Assembly: GCA_963836355.1 (NCBI GenBank)
Contig: CAWIJO010000003.1
Location: 1 to 51,716, forward strand
From: Palsa-506 sp963836355
Lineage (GTDB): Bacteria > Actinomycetota > Actinomycetes > Streptosporangiales > Streptosporangiaceae
DNA length: 51,716 nucleotides
Direction: 5' to 3'
Below, in pieces: positions 1 through 9,086 of this stretch. Position numbers and translations under genes: made by a program. Within the stretch, counting starts at the first letter, position 1. Each line of letters opens with the position of its first letter. Below the pieces are notes generated by a model. That model ran no database searches. It saw only the letters and a list, made by a program, of their open reading frames with translations, and was not told the DNA's origin.

Positions 1-169
1 TGAATCCAATCACCCGGTCCGAAGGTTTCCGGTCACCCGTCGGGTCGGAGGCCGCGTAGCGGCCGACGCTGGCTTTTACCTCCCCGCTTGTCACCTCCTT
101 ATGGTTCTGGTCGGTAGTGTGCCATTTCTGGTGTGGCGGTGCGAGCTGGAGGGGGCGTGGCGCTGGGGT

Positions 170-502
170 TCAGGTGCCGGGGATGAGATCGCTGAGCGCG
201 ACAGGTTCCCCGCACGTGGGACAGTCTCCGCCCGGGCCGATGCGCCGGCATGGCCGGGCGCAGTCGTCGCACCACTGGCGTCCGGTCTGGCGCTGGCCGC
301 ATTCGCTGCATTCGTAGACGGTGTGCTCGCGGCGGTGTCGGGGAGGCGGGAGCTGGGGGGCGGCGGGCGGGGGGTGGCGGCGCCGCCAGGCGGCTTGCTT
401 GCACGTGTCGGAGCACCAGATGCGCAGGCAGGCACGGGTGAATGTCTTTCCGCAGGCCGGGCAGGTTGCGGTGCCGCGGGGGCTGGTGTCAGGCGCTGGC
501 AT
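170..502 (-). CDS. Small zinc-ribbon protein
   Basis: A 110-residue protein with three Cys clusters: CPACGKTF followed by CSDTC near the N-terminus, CSECG with CDDC in the middle, and CPTCG near the C-terminus. These look like treble-clef or zinc-ribbon knuckles, so it probably binds zinc and perhaps DNA or RNA. Its start overlaps the end of the upstream coiled-coil gene by 14 nt, so the two are probably translated together. The Cys spacing is conserved only in this frame, which argues against the antisense frames. I do not recognise the family. It may be an accessory of the adjoining IS21-type element or of an older element. Confidence 0.6.
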   Translation of the reverse strand: MPAPDTSPRGTATCPACGKTFTRACLRIWCSDTCKQAAWRRRHPPPAAPQLPPPRHRREHTVYECSECGQRQTGRQWCDDCARPCRRIGPGGDCPTCGEPVALSDLIPGT

Positions 503-1433
503 CGGCGCTCACTTCCTGGCGGACACGGGCGCGGGCAGCTTTTGCGCTGGCGCTGGCAGCGAGGTGGCTGGTGAGCTGGCGGCGGTCGGTGCGCTCGGTT
601 TCCAGCTGGGCTTCGGCGCGCTCGGCACGGTCGCGTTCGGCGTCGGTGAGGGCTTGCTGGGCCTGGATCTGGGCGGCGTGGCTGGCGGTGAGGGCGTCGC
701 GCTCGCGGGCGGCGTCGTCGCGGACGCGGCTGGCCTCGGCGCGGGCGTCGGCTTCGGCCTGCCGGGCGCGGGCGGTCTCGGCGGCGGCGGCCGCGGTGTC
801 GCTGCGGGCGGCGGTGATGGCGGCGTCACGTTCGGCCTGCAGCCGGCCGGTTTCCTGGCCGGCGGCGTCGGCCTGCGCGGTGGCGGCTTGTGCTGCTGCG
901 GTGAGCCTGGTGGTCTCGGCGCGCAGCTGGTCCAGCTCGGCGGCCAGGGCGCGGGCGGAGTCCTGGTCGGCCCGGGCGGCGTCCAGGGCCTCGGCCAGTG
1001 CCCGGGTTTCGGCCTCAGCTTCGGCCTGAAGAGCGGCGGCGGTGGCGGCGGCGGCCTCGGCGAGGCGGCGGGCGGCCTCGGCGCCGGCGATGTCGGCGCG
1101 GACGCGTGCGGGCTGCAGCGCGGCGGCCTGCTCGCGGGCGGCCCGGGCGCAGGCGCCGGCCTGGCGCAGCAGCTGCTCCAGGGCGGCCAGTGGGTCAGCG
1201 TCCCCGTTGTCGGGGCCGGCGCCGGGAGCGGGCAGGCGGGCGTCGTTGTGGTAGCGGCGGGCGCACTCGTCGCTGCAGAACACCCGGCTGCGGCCGCGGC
1301 CGACGGAGGCCGGGACCGGGCGGGCGCAGCCGGGTCGCTTGCATGCCTGCGCCGCCGCGGGTGGCTGCGGCTGGCCCTCGGCCGGGTGGTCCTGGCCGCT
1401 GGCGTCAGCAGTGCCGGGGATGGTGGCCGTCAT
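489..1433 (-). CDS. Zinc-finger and long coiled-coil protein
   Basis: A 314-residue protein. Residues about 30-65 hold a CKRPGCARPV...FCSDECARRYH zinc knuckle, like the CSDTC knuckle of the downstream small protein. Residues about 85-300 are almost entirely Ala/Glu/Arg/Gln heptad-like sequence, predicted to form one long coiled coil. The ATG follows an AAGGAA Shine-Dalgarno in an AT-rich leader. It lies 52 nt downstream of istB on the same strand. Function is unknown; a DNA-binding, filament-like or scaffolding role is inference. Alternative frames across this stretch are low-complexity Gly/Ala shadows. Confidence 0.6.
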   Translation of the reverse strand: MTATIPGTADASGQDHPAEGQPQPPAAAQACKRPGCARPVPASVGRGRSRVFCSDECARRYHNDARLPAPGAGPDNGDADPLAALEQLLRQAGACARAAREQAAALQPARVRADIAGAEAARRLAEAAAATAAALQAEAEAETRALAEALDAARADQDSARALAAELDQLRAETTRLTAAAQAATAQADAAGQETGRLQAERDAAITAARSDTAAAAAETARARQAEADARAEASRVRDDAARERDALTASHAAQIQAQQALTDAERDRAERAEAQLETERTDRRQLTSHLAASASAKAARARVRQEVSADASA

Positions 1434-1454
1434 TGCTTTTCCTTTCTTTCTTTA

Positions 1455-1485
1455 TTTTCATGTCTGATCAGAAGTGAAATGAAAA
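1455..1485. promoter_or_regulatory. AT-rich palindromic leader between istB and the coiled-coil gene
   Basis: This short stretch is strikingly AT-rich for the region. TTTTCAT (1455-1461) and ATGAAAA (1479-1485) form an inverted repeat around a perfect 10-bp palindrome, TCTGATCAGA (1463-1472). It could be an operator or promoter for the coiled-coil gene, or part of the terminus of the IS21-type element. The sequence alone does not decide. Confidence 0.4.
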
Positions 1486-2259
1486 TCACTCAGCGCGGGG
1501 CGTGCCGGTTCCGGCGGCGGAGACAGGCTGGGCGGCGGTGTCTTTGCGCAGCGACTCGCCGGTCAGCTCGATCCGCTCCGCGCTGCCCAGCAGGCGGTCC
1601 AGGGCGGCGTCGGCGATGGTCGGGTCGCCGATGGCCTGGTGCCACATCGCGACCGGCAGCTGGCTGGTGACGATGGTGGCGCGCAGCCCGGCCCGGTCCT
1701 CGATGACTTCCAGCAAGTCGGCGGCCTGGTCGCCGGTGAGGGGGCGGAGCAGCAGGTCGTCGATGACCAGCACGCTGGTGCGGGCCCAGGAAGCCAGCAG
1801 CCGGGCGATCCGCCCGTCGCCGCGGGCGATGGCCAGCTCGTCGAGCATCCGCGGGGCCCGCTGGTAGAGGGCGGTGTGGCCGTTGCGGATAGCGGCGTGG
1901 GCCAGGGCGCAGGCCAGGAACGTCTTGCCGGTGCCGGTGGGCCCGGTGATCACGATGGCGCGGGGCTGGGCGGCCCAGTGCGCGGCGGCGAGGCTGAGCA
2001 GCTGGCCGCGGTCCAGGCCGCGGGGGTGGCGGAAGTCGATGTCCTCGACGGCGGCGGGGATGCGCAGCCGGGCGGTCTTGAGGCTGCGGGTGACGCGGCG
2101 GCTGGCCCGCTCGGTCAGCTCCCGGTCGACGAGCAGGCCGAGTCGTTCCTCGAAGCTCAGCCCGGCGTAGCCGGCCTGGGCCTGCTGGTCGGCCAGGGCG
2201 GCGGCCATGGCGTGCAGCCGCAGCGTTTTCAGCCCGTCGATGGTGGGGTTGTCGAGCAT
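1486..2259 (-). CDS. istB: IS21-family helper ATPase IstB
   Basis: A 257-residue AAA+ ATPase of normal IstB length. It has Walker A GPTGTGKT at residues 106-113, a Walker B-like VLVIDDLLL around residue 165 and the usual N-terminal helical segment. IstB assists the IstA transposase by ATP-dependent regulation of target DNA binding. The gene follows istA by 15 nt in the usual IS21 order. It appears intact, whereas its partner istA is frameshifted, so the element is probably no longer autonomous unless istA is corrected by a sequence revision or recoding. Confidence 0.92.
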   Translation of the reverse strand: MLDNPTIDGLKTLRLHAMAAALADQQAQAGYAGLSFEERLGLLVDRELTERASRRVTRSLKTARLRIPAAVEDIDFRHPRGLDRGQLLSLAAAHWAAQPRAIVITGPTGTGKTFLACALAHAAIRNGHTALYQRAPRMLDELAIARGDGRIARLLASWARTSVLVIDDLLLRPLTGDQAADLLEVIEDRAGLRATIVTSQLPVAMWHQAIGDPTIADAALDRLLGSAERIELTGESLRKDTAAQPVSAAGTGTPRAE

Positions 2260-2274
2260 GACAGGGTGTCCTTT

Positions 2275-3820
2275 CTACTGGTAGTAGCCCGGGCCGCGGA
2301 GGTTGCCGTGGACCGGGTGCGGGGACAGCGGCGGGGCGCTGCCGGGCAGCGGCTGGCGGTCCAGCCCGGTGCTCAGGATCGACTTGACGCTGCGGTAGGA
2401 GTACGAGCGCAGCGCCAGCGCCCGGGCGCACGCGGCCTCAGTGCGGCCGGGACCGTAGCTGCTGGCCAGGCGGATGATGCCCAGCACCGCGCGGTAGCCC
2501 TGCTGGGGATGCGTGCGGGAAGCCAGGATCGCCTCGGCCAGCGCTGCGGTGGACGGCCCGGTCTTGGCGGCCCACTCGGTGATCCGCTGCGGCGTCCACT
2601 GGGCGTGCCGCCGGTGGGACTCGGGCATGTGCTCGTCGGCGGTGGTGTAGGCGTGCCGGACCTGCGAGCGCGGGTGCGAGGCGACCCGCTGCCCGCGGTG
2701 GAAGACCTCGACCGCACCCGCCGACAGCCGCACGTCGACCTGCTGGCGGGCCAGCCGGTAGGGCACGGAGTAGTAGTGAGAGTCCGCGGCTATGTGGTAG
2801 TCAATCCCGGCGCGGGCCTTGCGCCAGGTGGCGAACTCATACCGGGTCGCCGGCAGCGGCCGCAGCGCCGGGCGGTCCAGCTGCTCGAACAGTTCCTGCC
2901 GGCTGCCGTCCAGCTTCTGGAACGGCCGGGCGTTGATCTCCGCGGCGCACCCGGCGATGGCCGCGTTGGCCTCGCCCAGGCTGGTGAACTTCCAGCCGCG
3001 CAGCCGGGCGATGATCCACCGCTCGGCCAGCAGCACGCCCGATTCGGCTTTGGGCTTGTCGCGCGGCTTATACGGCCGGGCCGGGATGATCGCCACGCCG
3101 TAATGCGCGGCCATCTCGGCGAAGGTGGCGTTCACGTCCGGCTCGTACCGGTCCGGCCTGGTCACCGCCGAGCGCAGGTTGTCGCTGACGACGATCGCCG
3201 GGCAGCCGCCCAGGGCCTCGAAGCAGTGGACGTGCGCGGTCACCCAGTACGCCAGTTCCTGGGAGGGGAACGCCTCGGCATACAGGTAGCCGGACGCGCC
3301 CAGCACCGCGACGAACAGCTCGGCCTTCAATGCGATCTGGCCGGTCACCGGATCGTGCACCGGGAAGGTGTCGCCGGGGAAGTCGACGAACAGCTTCTCC
3401 CCGGGCGCGTGGGCCTGGCGCATGCTCACGTCGATGCCGTTGCGCCAGGACCGGTACAAGTTCGCGAACTGCGAGTAGCCGTAGCCGTCGCCGGGATGGG
3501 CTTCCCGGTACTCCACCCACAGCAGCTGCAGCGTCACGCCCTTCTTGCGCATCTCATCGTGCACGTGCTGCCAGTCCGGCGCAGGCGGCCGTGCAGGCCG
3601 GCAGCACCGGCGGGTACAGCAGTGCTTCCAGCCCGGCGTCGTCCAGGTCAGCGGGCAGCGGCCACTTCACGCCCGCGGCCGCCGCCCGGACCAGGTAGTC
3701 GTGCACCGTGGTCTGCGGTACGCCCGACGCCGCGGCGACCAGGCGCTGGCTCAGCTCCTCGCCCAGAGCCAGCCGGAGAACTTCGCGGATCTTGCGCATG
3801 TCGACGCGGGGTCGCGGCAT
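2275..3820 (-). pseudogene. istA: IS21-family transposase IstA, frameshifted
   Basis: The 5' part (3820 to about 3590) encodes the N-terminal HTH region, from MRKIREVLRLALGEELSQR. The 3' part (about 3590-2275) encodes the DDE catalytic core: VDFPGD, IVVSDN and an AES motif in DKPKAESG. The reading frame changes by one base near 3580-3600, within a GC-rich run just before the PDWQHVHDEMRKKGVT segment that should continue in frame. Joined, the two parts give about 515 residues, normal for IstA. A single-base deletion, a sequencing error or recoding would all fit. IS21 transposases are not generally known for frameshifting at this position, so decay or error is preferred. Confidence 0.85.
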
Positions 3821-3912
3821 CGAGCCTTTTCCTCGGGCACAGGGGCTATGTCCGAGTAAGCGTCTCAGCGCCCGTAACCTCCGTGGTGTTACGACACGCC
3901 ACCGATAGGTGA

Positions 3913-3975
3913 TCGGATTCGATCGGAATCAGCGATCGGATTGCATCGGAATAGGCGATCGGATTCGCTCGGAAT
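3913..3975. repeat. Array of six direct half-sites with 10/13-nt alternating spacing
   Basis: Six copies of TCGGA(T/A)T start at 3913, 3923, 3936, 3946, 3959 and 3969, so the steps alternate 10, 13, 10, 13, 10. Seen as units, this is a tandem repeat of about 23 bp. It overlaps the last 16 or so codons of the adjoining zinc-finger/recombinase-like gene. Phased direct repeats at the edge of a recombinase module suggest accessory arm-type binding sites or an operator. A related single copy followed by CCTC lies at 9072-9078. Confidence 0.6.
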
Positions 3976-6073
3976 CCTCACGGGCGAGGTCAGCGGCGTA
4001 GCGGGACCAGTTGCCTCCGGCCTCGTGCATCCAGCGGGCTGCGGTGCCGGGGGCTAGGTGCAGCAGGTCGGCGAGGACTGCGGCGGGCAGTTGGCTGGCG
4101 AGGTCGATGAGCGCCGCGCGGCGGCCTGCCATGGCATAGATGCCCAGGTGGTTCAGGCGCTGGCCGAGTCGGCTGGCGGTGATGGGACGGCCTGGGAGCC
4201 CTCCGGGGAACAGCCATGGCGTGCCGGCCGGGGATCCTGTCCCGGTGTGGGAGCGCCCGGTGCGGGTCAGCTCGGTGAGGGTGACGCCGAGCGGCCCGGG
4301 GACGGGGACGTCGTGGCGGCCGAACCGGATGAAGACGGTGCCGTCGCGGCTGGTGACCTGGCTGGTGGTCATGGCGGCGATCCGCGACAGCTGCTGGCCG
4401 TAGAGCAGGAGCAGGCATCCGGCGGCGCGGTCGGTGAGGTCGAGGGTGTCGTCGTGCAGCACGCGGGCGGCTAGTGCCCAGCGTTCGTCTTGGCTGGCAG
4501 CGGTGCCGGTGCGGCGGGCTGGGCCGGGGAGGTGGAGCATCGCGCAGTGCCCGCGGGCGGCGGCCCAGGTCACGAAGTCGCGCGCCTGGCAGGCGCCGGG
4601 CCCGGTGGCCAGCCAGTCGTCGATGTCGGCCTGGCGGCACTGCTGCAGCGACCGGCCGTGCCGGGCCAGCCAGGCGGTGAAGTCCGCGGCGGCGCGGATG
4701 TTGTTGCGTGCGTGGGCGGTGTAGGTGCGCGGCCGCCTGCCCTTGCCGGCGCTGGCGCGCAGGCGGCGCATCACGTGCCAGGTGGCGTAGGCCTGGACGA
4801 GCCGCCGGGCGGCGGCGGGCTCGATCGCGGCGAGGATGCCGGTGAGCCATTGCCCGGTGCGGGTGAGTTCTTCGTCGCGGGGCGGCAGCGTCCCGCCGGC
4901 TACCAGCGCCTGGCGCAGGTGATCGGCCGCTCGCCGGCGTGGGTGGGCATCGAGCGCCTGGTGAGTGGCGGGCAGGGTCCCGGCGGCAACCTGGGCGAGG
5001 ATCGCGGCGCCGCCGCCTTTGCGCAGCCAGTTGAGCGCGGACTTGGGCGTGCGGGCGGCGCAGATCGCCTCGAATACGGGCAGCAGCGCGGCCGGGATGT
5101 CCCCGCCGGGACCGGCCAGCAGCGCCGCGGCCCGGCGCCGCAGGCTGCAGCGTTCACACCGGCCGCGCTCATAGAGCTTGTCTTCCACGCCGCAGTCGGT
5201 GCATGCGCAGGTGACGGGCTGCCCGTCGCAGCTGGCGCAGGTGTCAGCGTCCGGGCCGGGCGGGGCGACCAGCCGTCGCAGCTGCCCGCAGGATGCGCAC
5301 CGTGCCCGGTGCCGCAGCGCAGCGGTGTAGCACGGGTCGCAGACCGGCCCTTCGGGCCAGCGGGCCTGCGGCGGGCGGTCCTGGCCGCAGCGGGCGCAGC
5401 GGGCGGTGGCCCGCGGTGAGCATGACGGGCAGACCGGGTGGCCGCTGCCGGCGAAGTTGCATTCCCGGTACTTGCCGCACACGCCGCAGACGGCGCTGGG
5501 CATCCGGTAGCAGCTGACGCAGATGTCCGGCGCGCCGCCGCGGGCCCGCACCGCGATCGAGGCGGTCTGGCCGCATGCCCCGCACCGGCGGTGCCCGCGG
5601 TCGTGGCGGCGGCACCGCTCGCAGATGCGCTGCCCGGCGGCGTCACGGCTGACGACCGGCTTGACCACGCCGCAGTGCGCGCAGGCAGCAGTGACCTGGC
5701 GGGCCGTGCATGGCTTGCACATCCCCCCGCCCGCTGTGCGGTAAAGCGGCATCCCGGCCCGGCCGCAGCGCGCGCACCCGGGCATGGTCAGCGTCTTCGA
5801 TCCGCGGGTGATCAGCTCGGCGGCCAGGCGCCCGGCCACCGGCGGCGCCCCGCGCCGGAGCATGTCCGGGTCGGCGGCCAGCGCCGCGGCCAGTTCCCGC
5901 AGCACTGCCGGGCTGGTGGCCACCGCATCCACCGCGGCGGCGGCCTCGCCGGCGGGCAGCGACCCTTCCGCCGCGATCACGAAGCGGATCAGCGCGTCCC
6001 GGCGGCAGGCAGCACACGGCCGCCGCAGGCCGTGGCTGGTCAGCTCGTGACCGGAAGGGCAGCGGGCCGTCAC
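3929..6073 (-). CDS. Multi-zinc-finger protein with degenerate tyrosine-recombinase-like domain
   Basis: A 714-residue protein. Residues 1-310 contain about ten CxxC knuckles (for example CARCGRAG, CAHCG, CGACGQ, CGVCGK, CARCGQ, CASCGQ), a zinc-finger array. Residues about 430-700 resemble a tyrosine-recombinase core-binding plus catalytic fold, with a helical SAM-like segment (TYTAHARNNIRAAADFTAWL). The usual active-site blocks are degraded: the Arg-I region reads YGQQLSRIAAM and there is no HxxRH motif. A C-terminal Tyr is present (NWSRYAADLA). It starts with GTG inside a GTGA overlap with the HTH gene, so it is translationally coupled to it. It probably acts as a DNA-binding partner, not a catalytic recombinase. 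The fold assignment is inference. Confidence 0.7.
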   Translation of the reverse strand: MTARCPSGHELTSHGLRRPCAACRRDALIRFVIAAEGSLPAGEAAAAVDAVATSPAVLRELAAALAADPDMLRRGAPPVAGRLAAELITRGSKTLTMPGCARCGRAGMPLYRTAGGGMCKPCTARQVTAACAHCGVVKPVVSRDAAGQRICERCRRHDRGHRRCGACGQTASIAVRARGGAPDICVSCYRMPSAVCGVCGKYRECNFAGSGHPVCPSCSPRATARCARCGQDRPPQARWPEGPVCDPCYTAALRHRARCASCGQLRRLVAPPGPDADTCASCDGQPVTCACTDCGVEDKLYERGRCERCSLRRRAAALLAGPGGDIPAALLPVFEAICAARTPKSALNWLRKGGGAAILAQVAAGTLPATHQALDAHPRRRAADHLRQALVAGGTLPPRDEELTRTGQWLTGILAAIEPAAARRLVQAYATWHVMRRLRASAGKGRRPRTYTAHARNNIRAAADFTAWLARHGRSLQQCRQADIDDWLATGPGACQARDFVTWAAARGHCAMLHLPGPARRTGTAASQDERWALAARVLHDDTLDLTDRAAGCLLLLYGQQLSRIAAMTTSQVTSRDGTVFIRFGRHDVPVPGPLGVTLTELTRTGRSHTGTGSPAGTPWLFPGGLPGRPITASRLGQRLNHLGIYAMAGRRAALIDLASQLPAAVLADLLHLAPGTAARWMHEAGGNWSRYAADLAREDSERIRSPIPMQSDR

Positions 6074-6393
6074 CGCGCGCCCGGGCCGGGGACGACGCGG
6101 GCCCGCACCGGCCGGGGCCGCCGCGCCGCCGGGGAGGACGCCGGCTTGCTGACGGCGGGCGTCCTGACCACCTCGATGAGGTCACCGGGCTGGCAGCCCA
6201 AGATGTCGCACAGTGCCGCCAGGGTGGCCAGGCTCAGCCGCTCCGGAGTGCCGGTGACCAGCCGGTAGACCTGCTCCCGGGACAACGTGATGCCGCGCTC
6301 GGCCAGCAGCGGCCCCAGCTGTGTCGTGGCGTACATGTCCTGGCCGGCCATCAGCCGCCGCAGATGCCACCGGTAGCCGATCGTCCTGCTCAT
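6070..6393 (-). CDS. Cro/CI-type helix-turn-helix protein
   Basis: A 107-residue protein whose N-terminal 70 residues match a Cro/XRE HTH: LAERGITLSREQVYRLVTG is the recognition-helix region, followed by LATLAALCDILGCQPGDLIEVV. The C-terminus is a basic, Pro/Arg/Ala-rich tail. The ATG is chosen at 6393 because it makes an ATGA overlap with the upstream recombinase stop; the frame stays open further upstream but only inside the recombinase gene. It is probably a regulator or accessory DNA-binding factor of the recombinase module. The downstream stop overlaps the next GTG start. Confidence 0.8.
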   Translation of the reverse strand: MSRTIGYRWHLRRLMAGQDMYATTQLGPLLAERGITLSREQVYRLVTGTPERLSLATLAALCDILGCQPGDLIEVVRTPAVSKPASSPAARRPRPVRARVVPGPGAR

Positions 6394-7502
6394 CCCTGGC
6401 CTCCCTCGCCGAAGGCGCGGGCCAGCGCGGCCCGCAGCATCCGGTTCCTCGCGTCCTGCCCGACCGTGGTGTAGATGGCCGTGGTCGACGCCCACGAGTG
6501 CCCTGCCTGCTGCTGCACGAACAGCGGGTCCGCGCCGTCTTCGATCAGGTGCGAAATGTACGAATGACGCAGGCAGTGCACCGACAGCTCGCCCGGCAGC
6601 CCAGCCCCTGACCGCCAGGCCGCGAACCGGTCATCGATCTGCCGGGGCGAGATCCGCCCGCCCCGCTCGGTCAGCCACAGCGCCGGATGACCGCCCGCCT
6701 CATAGCACGGCCGCACCTGGCCGATGTACTGCCCCAGCGCCTCAGCCGCCCACGGCATCACGGTGGCCACTGCCCGCCGCCGCGGCGGGCTGCCGCGCAT
6801 CGCCTTGCCATACCGGACATGGCACACCCCCAGCCCGCCGAGCTCGGGCGCCGCCGGATTCGCCGCGAAGTCGCTCACGTCGAGCATCGCCGTCTCCCGC
6901 CGCCGCAGCCCCCACCCGTAGATCACCTTGAACAGCGTCGCGTCGCGGAACGCGGCCAGCCACCCCTTGCGCCGCGACGCGGCCGCCCGCCCGACGTGAT
7001 CATCCGCGGCGTCCAGGAACGCCTGCAGCTCGGCCCGGGTCAGCGGGCGCCGCTCGGGCCGGCCCTCGTACCCGGCCGCGTGCACGGCCGTGTTGCCCTC
7101 ATGGCACACCTGCACGGGCCGGGCGCCGACCTGCTGCTCGCACTCGGCGATCCAGCCATACCGCGGATCGCATATGTAGCCGAGGAAGGCCGCCAGCGCA
7201 CCCTCATACGACCGGACCGTCGAATGCGCCCACCCGCCCGAGGCAACCCACTGCTCGACCTGCCCTGGCGCCCACTGCCACGGCCACGCCCCGGCGAACG
7301 CGGCAAACCGGCGCACCAGCCGGACCCGGCCCTCGATCAGCGGCCCGGTCAGCCGCCGCGCGGCCTGCTGGCGCCGCCAGCCCTCCAGCATCGCCTCGAA
7401 CAACGCGGGCTCGGGCCGCAGCGGCACCGCGCCGCCTGCCAGCACTAAAGCAGCCGACCCCGCGGCCTTCCGCGTCCCGGGCACCAGCACCACCCCATTC
7501 AT
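6390..7502 (-). CDS. Tyrosine recombinase, intact catalytic motifs
   Basis: A 370-residue site-specific recombinase. It has an N-terminal SAM-like DNA-binding region (residues about 35-130), Arg-I in YGWGLRRRETAML, HCLRHSYISHL as the HxxR box, and AGHSWASTTAIYTTV with the GH motif and the nucleophilic Tyr. All required residues are present, so it should cleave and rejoin DNA. It heads a three-gene operon with the HTH and zinc-finger genes (ATGA and GTGA overlaps), so the module is probably one integrating element. The 5' flank carries several GATGCAT-type motifs that could be its attachment or regulatory sites. Confidence 0.9.
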   Translation of the reverse strand: MNGVVLVPGTRKAAGSAALVLAGGAVPLRPEPALFEAMLEGWRRQQAARRLTGPLIEGRVRLVRRFAAFAGAWPWQWAPGQVEQWVASGGWAHSTVRSYEGALAAFLGYICDPRYGWIAECEQQVGARPVQVCHEGNTAVHAAGYEGRPERRPLTRAELQAFLDAADDHVGRAAASRRKGWLAAFRDATLFKVIYGWGLRRRETAMLDVSDFAANPAAPELGGLGVCHVRYGKAMRGSPPRRRAVATVMPWAAEALGQYIGQVRPCYEAGGHPALWLTERGGRISPRQIDDRFAAWRSGAGLPGELSVHCLRHSYISHLIEDGADPLFVQQQAGHSWASTTAIYTTVGQDARNRMLRAALARAFGEGGQG

Positions 7503-7938
7503 GCACCGAACGCAATCAGACGGACACTCAGTGCAACCGGATCAGATGCCACATCCTGGCACCCGCCGCAACCCGGATGACGCACCCCCAGGCCAGCCGC
7601 GTGTCGCGATCACGGACCGGCCGGCGGCGCAGCAGCCCCCTCGCGCCGACGACGCCGACCGCACGCTGTCCGCCGGAACTGTCATGCTGCACCCAGCGCA
7701 ACCAAGAGCACCCCGGTGCATCACCAGGTCAGCAGGCACAGCCATGATGCATACCACGCCACGGCGCCAGGCGCATCATCGTTGCATCAGCTGCCAGTGG
7801 CCGGTAACGCCCCAGGTCACCGCCATCGCATAGCACCCCCGGCATGCCGGGCAGCCACGGAGCCGCACGCTGCGCCGCAGGCAGCAAGCGTTCACGCGAA
7901 CTGCCGAATGATGCATCAGATGCAATTCTGCTCATTTT
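7503..7938. other. Gene-poor flank of the recombinase module with repeated GATGCA motifs
   Basis: No convincing gene lies between the recombinase start and the broken recombinase upstream. Sequences of the type ATGATGCAT, GCATCATCGTTGCATCA and ATGATGCATCAGATGCAA occur near 7744, 7772 and 7908, with looser versions near 7499 and 7681. The right limit, about 7938, is where homology to the interrupted recombinase gene stops. The stretch may hold an attachment site or operator; this is inference. Confidence 0.4.
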
Positions 7939-9021
7939 CAGCCGGGTCGCCAGCGTATGCCGCAGCGAGTGCATGCCATGACGGCGTTTCTCGCTCACCG
8001 GGACGTGCGCCACCCGGGCGTGCTTGACCAGGATCTGATGCAGATGGTCCTGGTCGGAGAACGGCCCGACCGGGGCCAGGTGCCGCAGGAACACCTGCGG
8101 GCAGTCACTGTCCGGCCGGCCATGGCGGATGTAGTCGATCACCGCCCAGCCGACTTCTTTCAGCAGCGGCAGCTGCACCCGGTGACCGGTCTTGGCCTGC
8201 GTCACGAACAGCCGGTTGCCGGCCCAGTCGAAGTCGGCGAACTCCAGCCGCCGGATGTCCGCGCCGCGCAGCCCGAGCCTGGTGATCAGCAGGATGATCG
8301 CGTAGTCCCGCTTCCCGCACGGGTTGTCCCGGTCGATCGCGTCGAGGATCCTGGTGACCTCGCCGGGATCCCATACCGACGGGATCCTGGCCTGCCTGGC
8401 CGAGCGTGCCGCCGGGACCGCCTCCAGGCAGGCGCCATCGACCAGGCCGTCAGCCGAAGCGAACCGCAGGAATGACCGCACCGCGCACAGCTTCTGCTCG
8501 ACCGTCTTGAACTGGTAGCCGGCCAGCGTCGCGACGAACGCCCCGATCATGTCGGCGTCACAGCAGGCCAGCCCGCCGCGCGTGCCGGCGAACGCGACGA
8601 ACTCCCCGGCCAGCGTCCCGTAGGTCCGCACCGTCGATGCCGAGAGCCCAGCCGCGCGCAGGTGCGCCTGGAACCAGGCAACCGCCTCGGCGCCGGGCCC
8701 GTCCAGCTTGCTCACCGACCGGTTATAGCGGCGCAGCACCGCCCCGTGCGCCGCGTACTCGCCGAGCATCGCGGCGACCCTGAACATGTAGATGTCATTC
8801 GGCTTCAGGGTGCCCGCCTGCTCCTTGCCGAAAAAGCCGCCGCAGGCCTGGTCGACCCACGCCATCGCCACATCCAGCGAGAACTCATCCGCACCGCGGG
8901 CAGCGAAGTACTTCTGCAGCCGGCGCCAGCAGCCCCGGTACCACACCATCGTCGAGTCTTTGTAGCCCAGGCGCACCAGTTCCGCGTCCAGGCCAGACAC
9001 CAGCGCAGGCAAAGCGACCAT
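7729..9021 (-). pseudogene. First recombinase (RitA-like) of a RIT element, 3' truncated
   Basis: The gene begins with a normal tyrosine-recombinase N-terminus and keeps Arg-I (ITRLGLRGADIRRL) and the HxxR box (MHSLRHTLATRL). Homology ends just after this box, at about 7938. The remaining codons to 7729 are unrelated read-through, so the GH motif and the nucleophilic Tyr are missing and the product cannot be catalytic. Its ATG lies 65 nt inside a terminal repeat of the RIT type (9087-9168), which is where RitA sits in the intact RIT later in the window (77 nt). The other two genes of this trio are absent; the three-gene module to the left seems to have replaced them. Confidence 0.75.
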
Positions 9022-9034
9022 CCGGCCGACCTCC

Positions 9035-9073
9035 GATCACGCATGGCCCGGCACCCTGCCGGGCTGCATGATC
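9035..9073. promoter_or_regulatory. Strong hairpin just upstream of the truncated recombinase
   Basis: GCCCGGCA (9046-9053) and TGCCGGGC (9057-9064) form perfect 8-bp arms around CCC. GATCACGCATG and GCATGATC extend the stem imperfectly. It sits 14 nt before the start codon, so it would lie in the mRNA leader or mark an operator. No U-tract follows, so it is not a typical terminator. Confidence 0.4.
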
Positions 9074-9086
9074 GGAATCCTCGGGG

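Noticed and set aside
3560..3620. Programmed frameshift in istA
   Set aside because: No slippery heptamer or obvious stimulatory structure is seen, and the family is not known to frameshift there. Decay or sequence error is simpler.
321..3912. Long plus-strand Gly/Ala/Val-rich frames opposite the coiled-coil, istB and istA genes
   Set aside because: Low-complexity shadows of GC-rich codons. The minus-strand genes have clear motifs.
3913..3975. Tandem repeat considered as a CRISPR array
   Set aside because: The units are about 23 bp with no variable spacers of normal size, and no cas genes are nearby.
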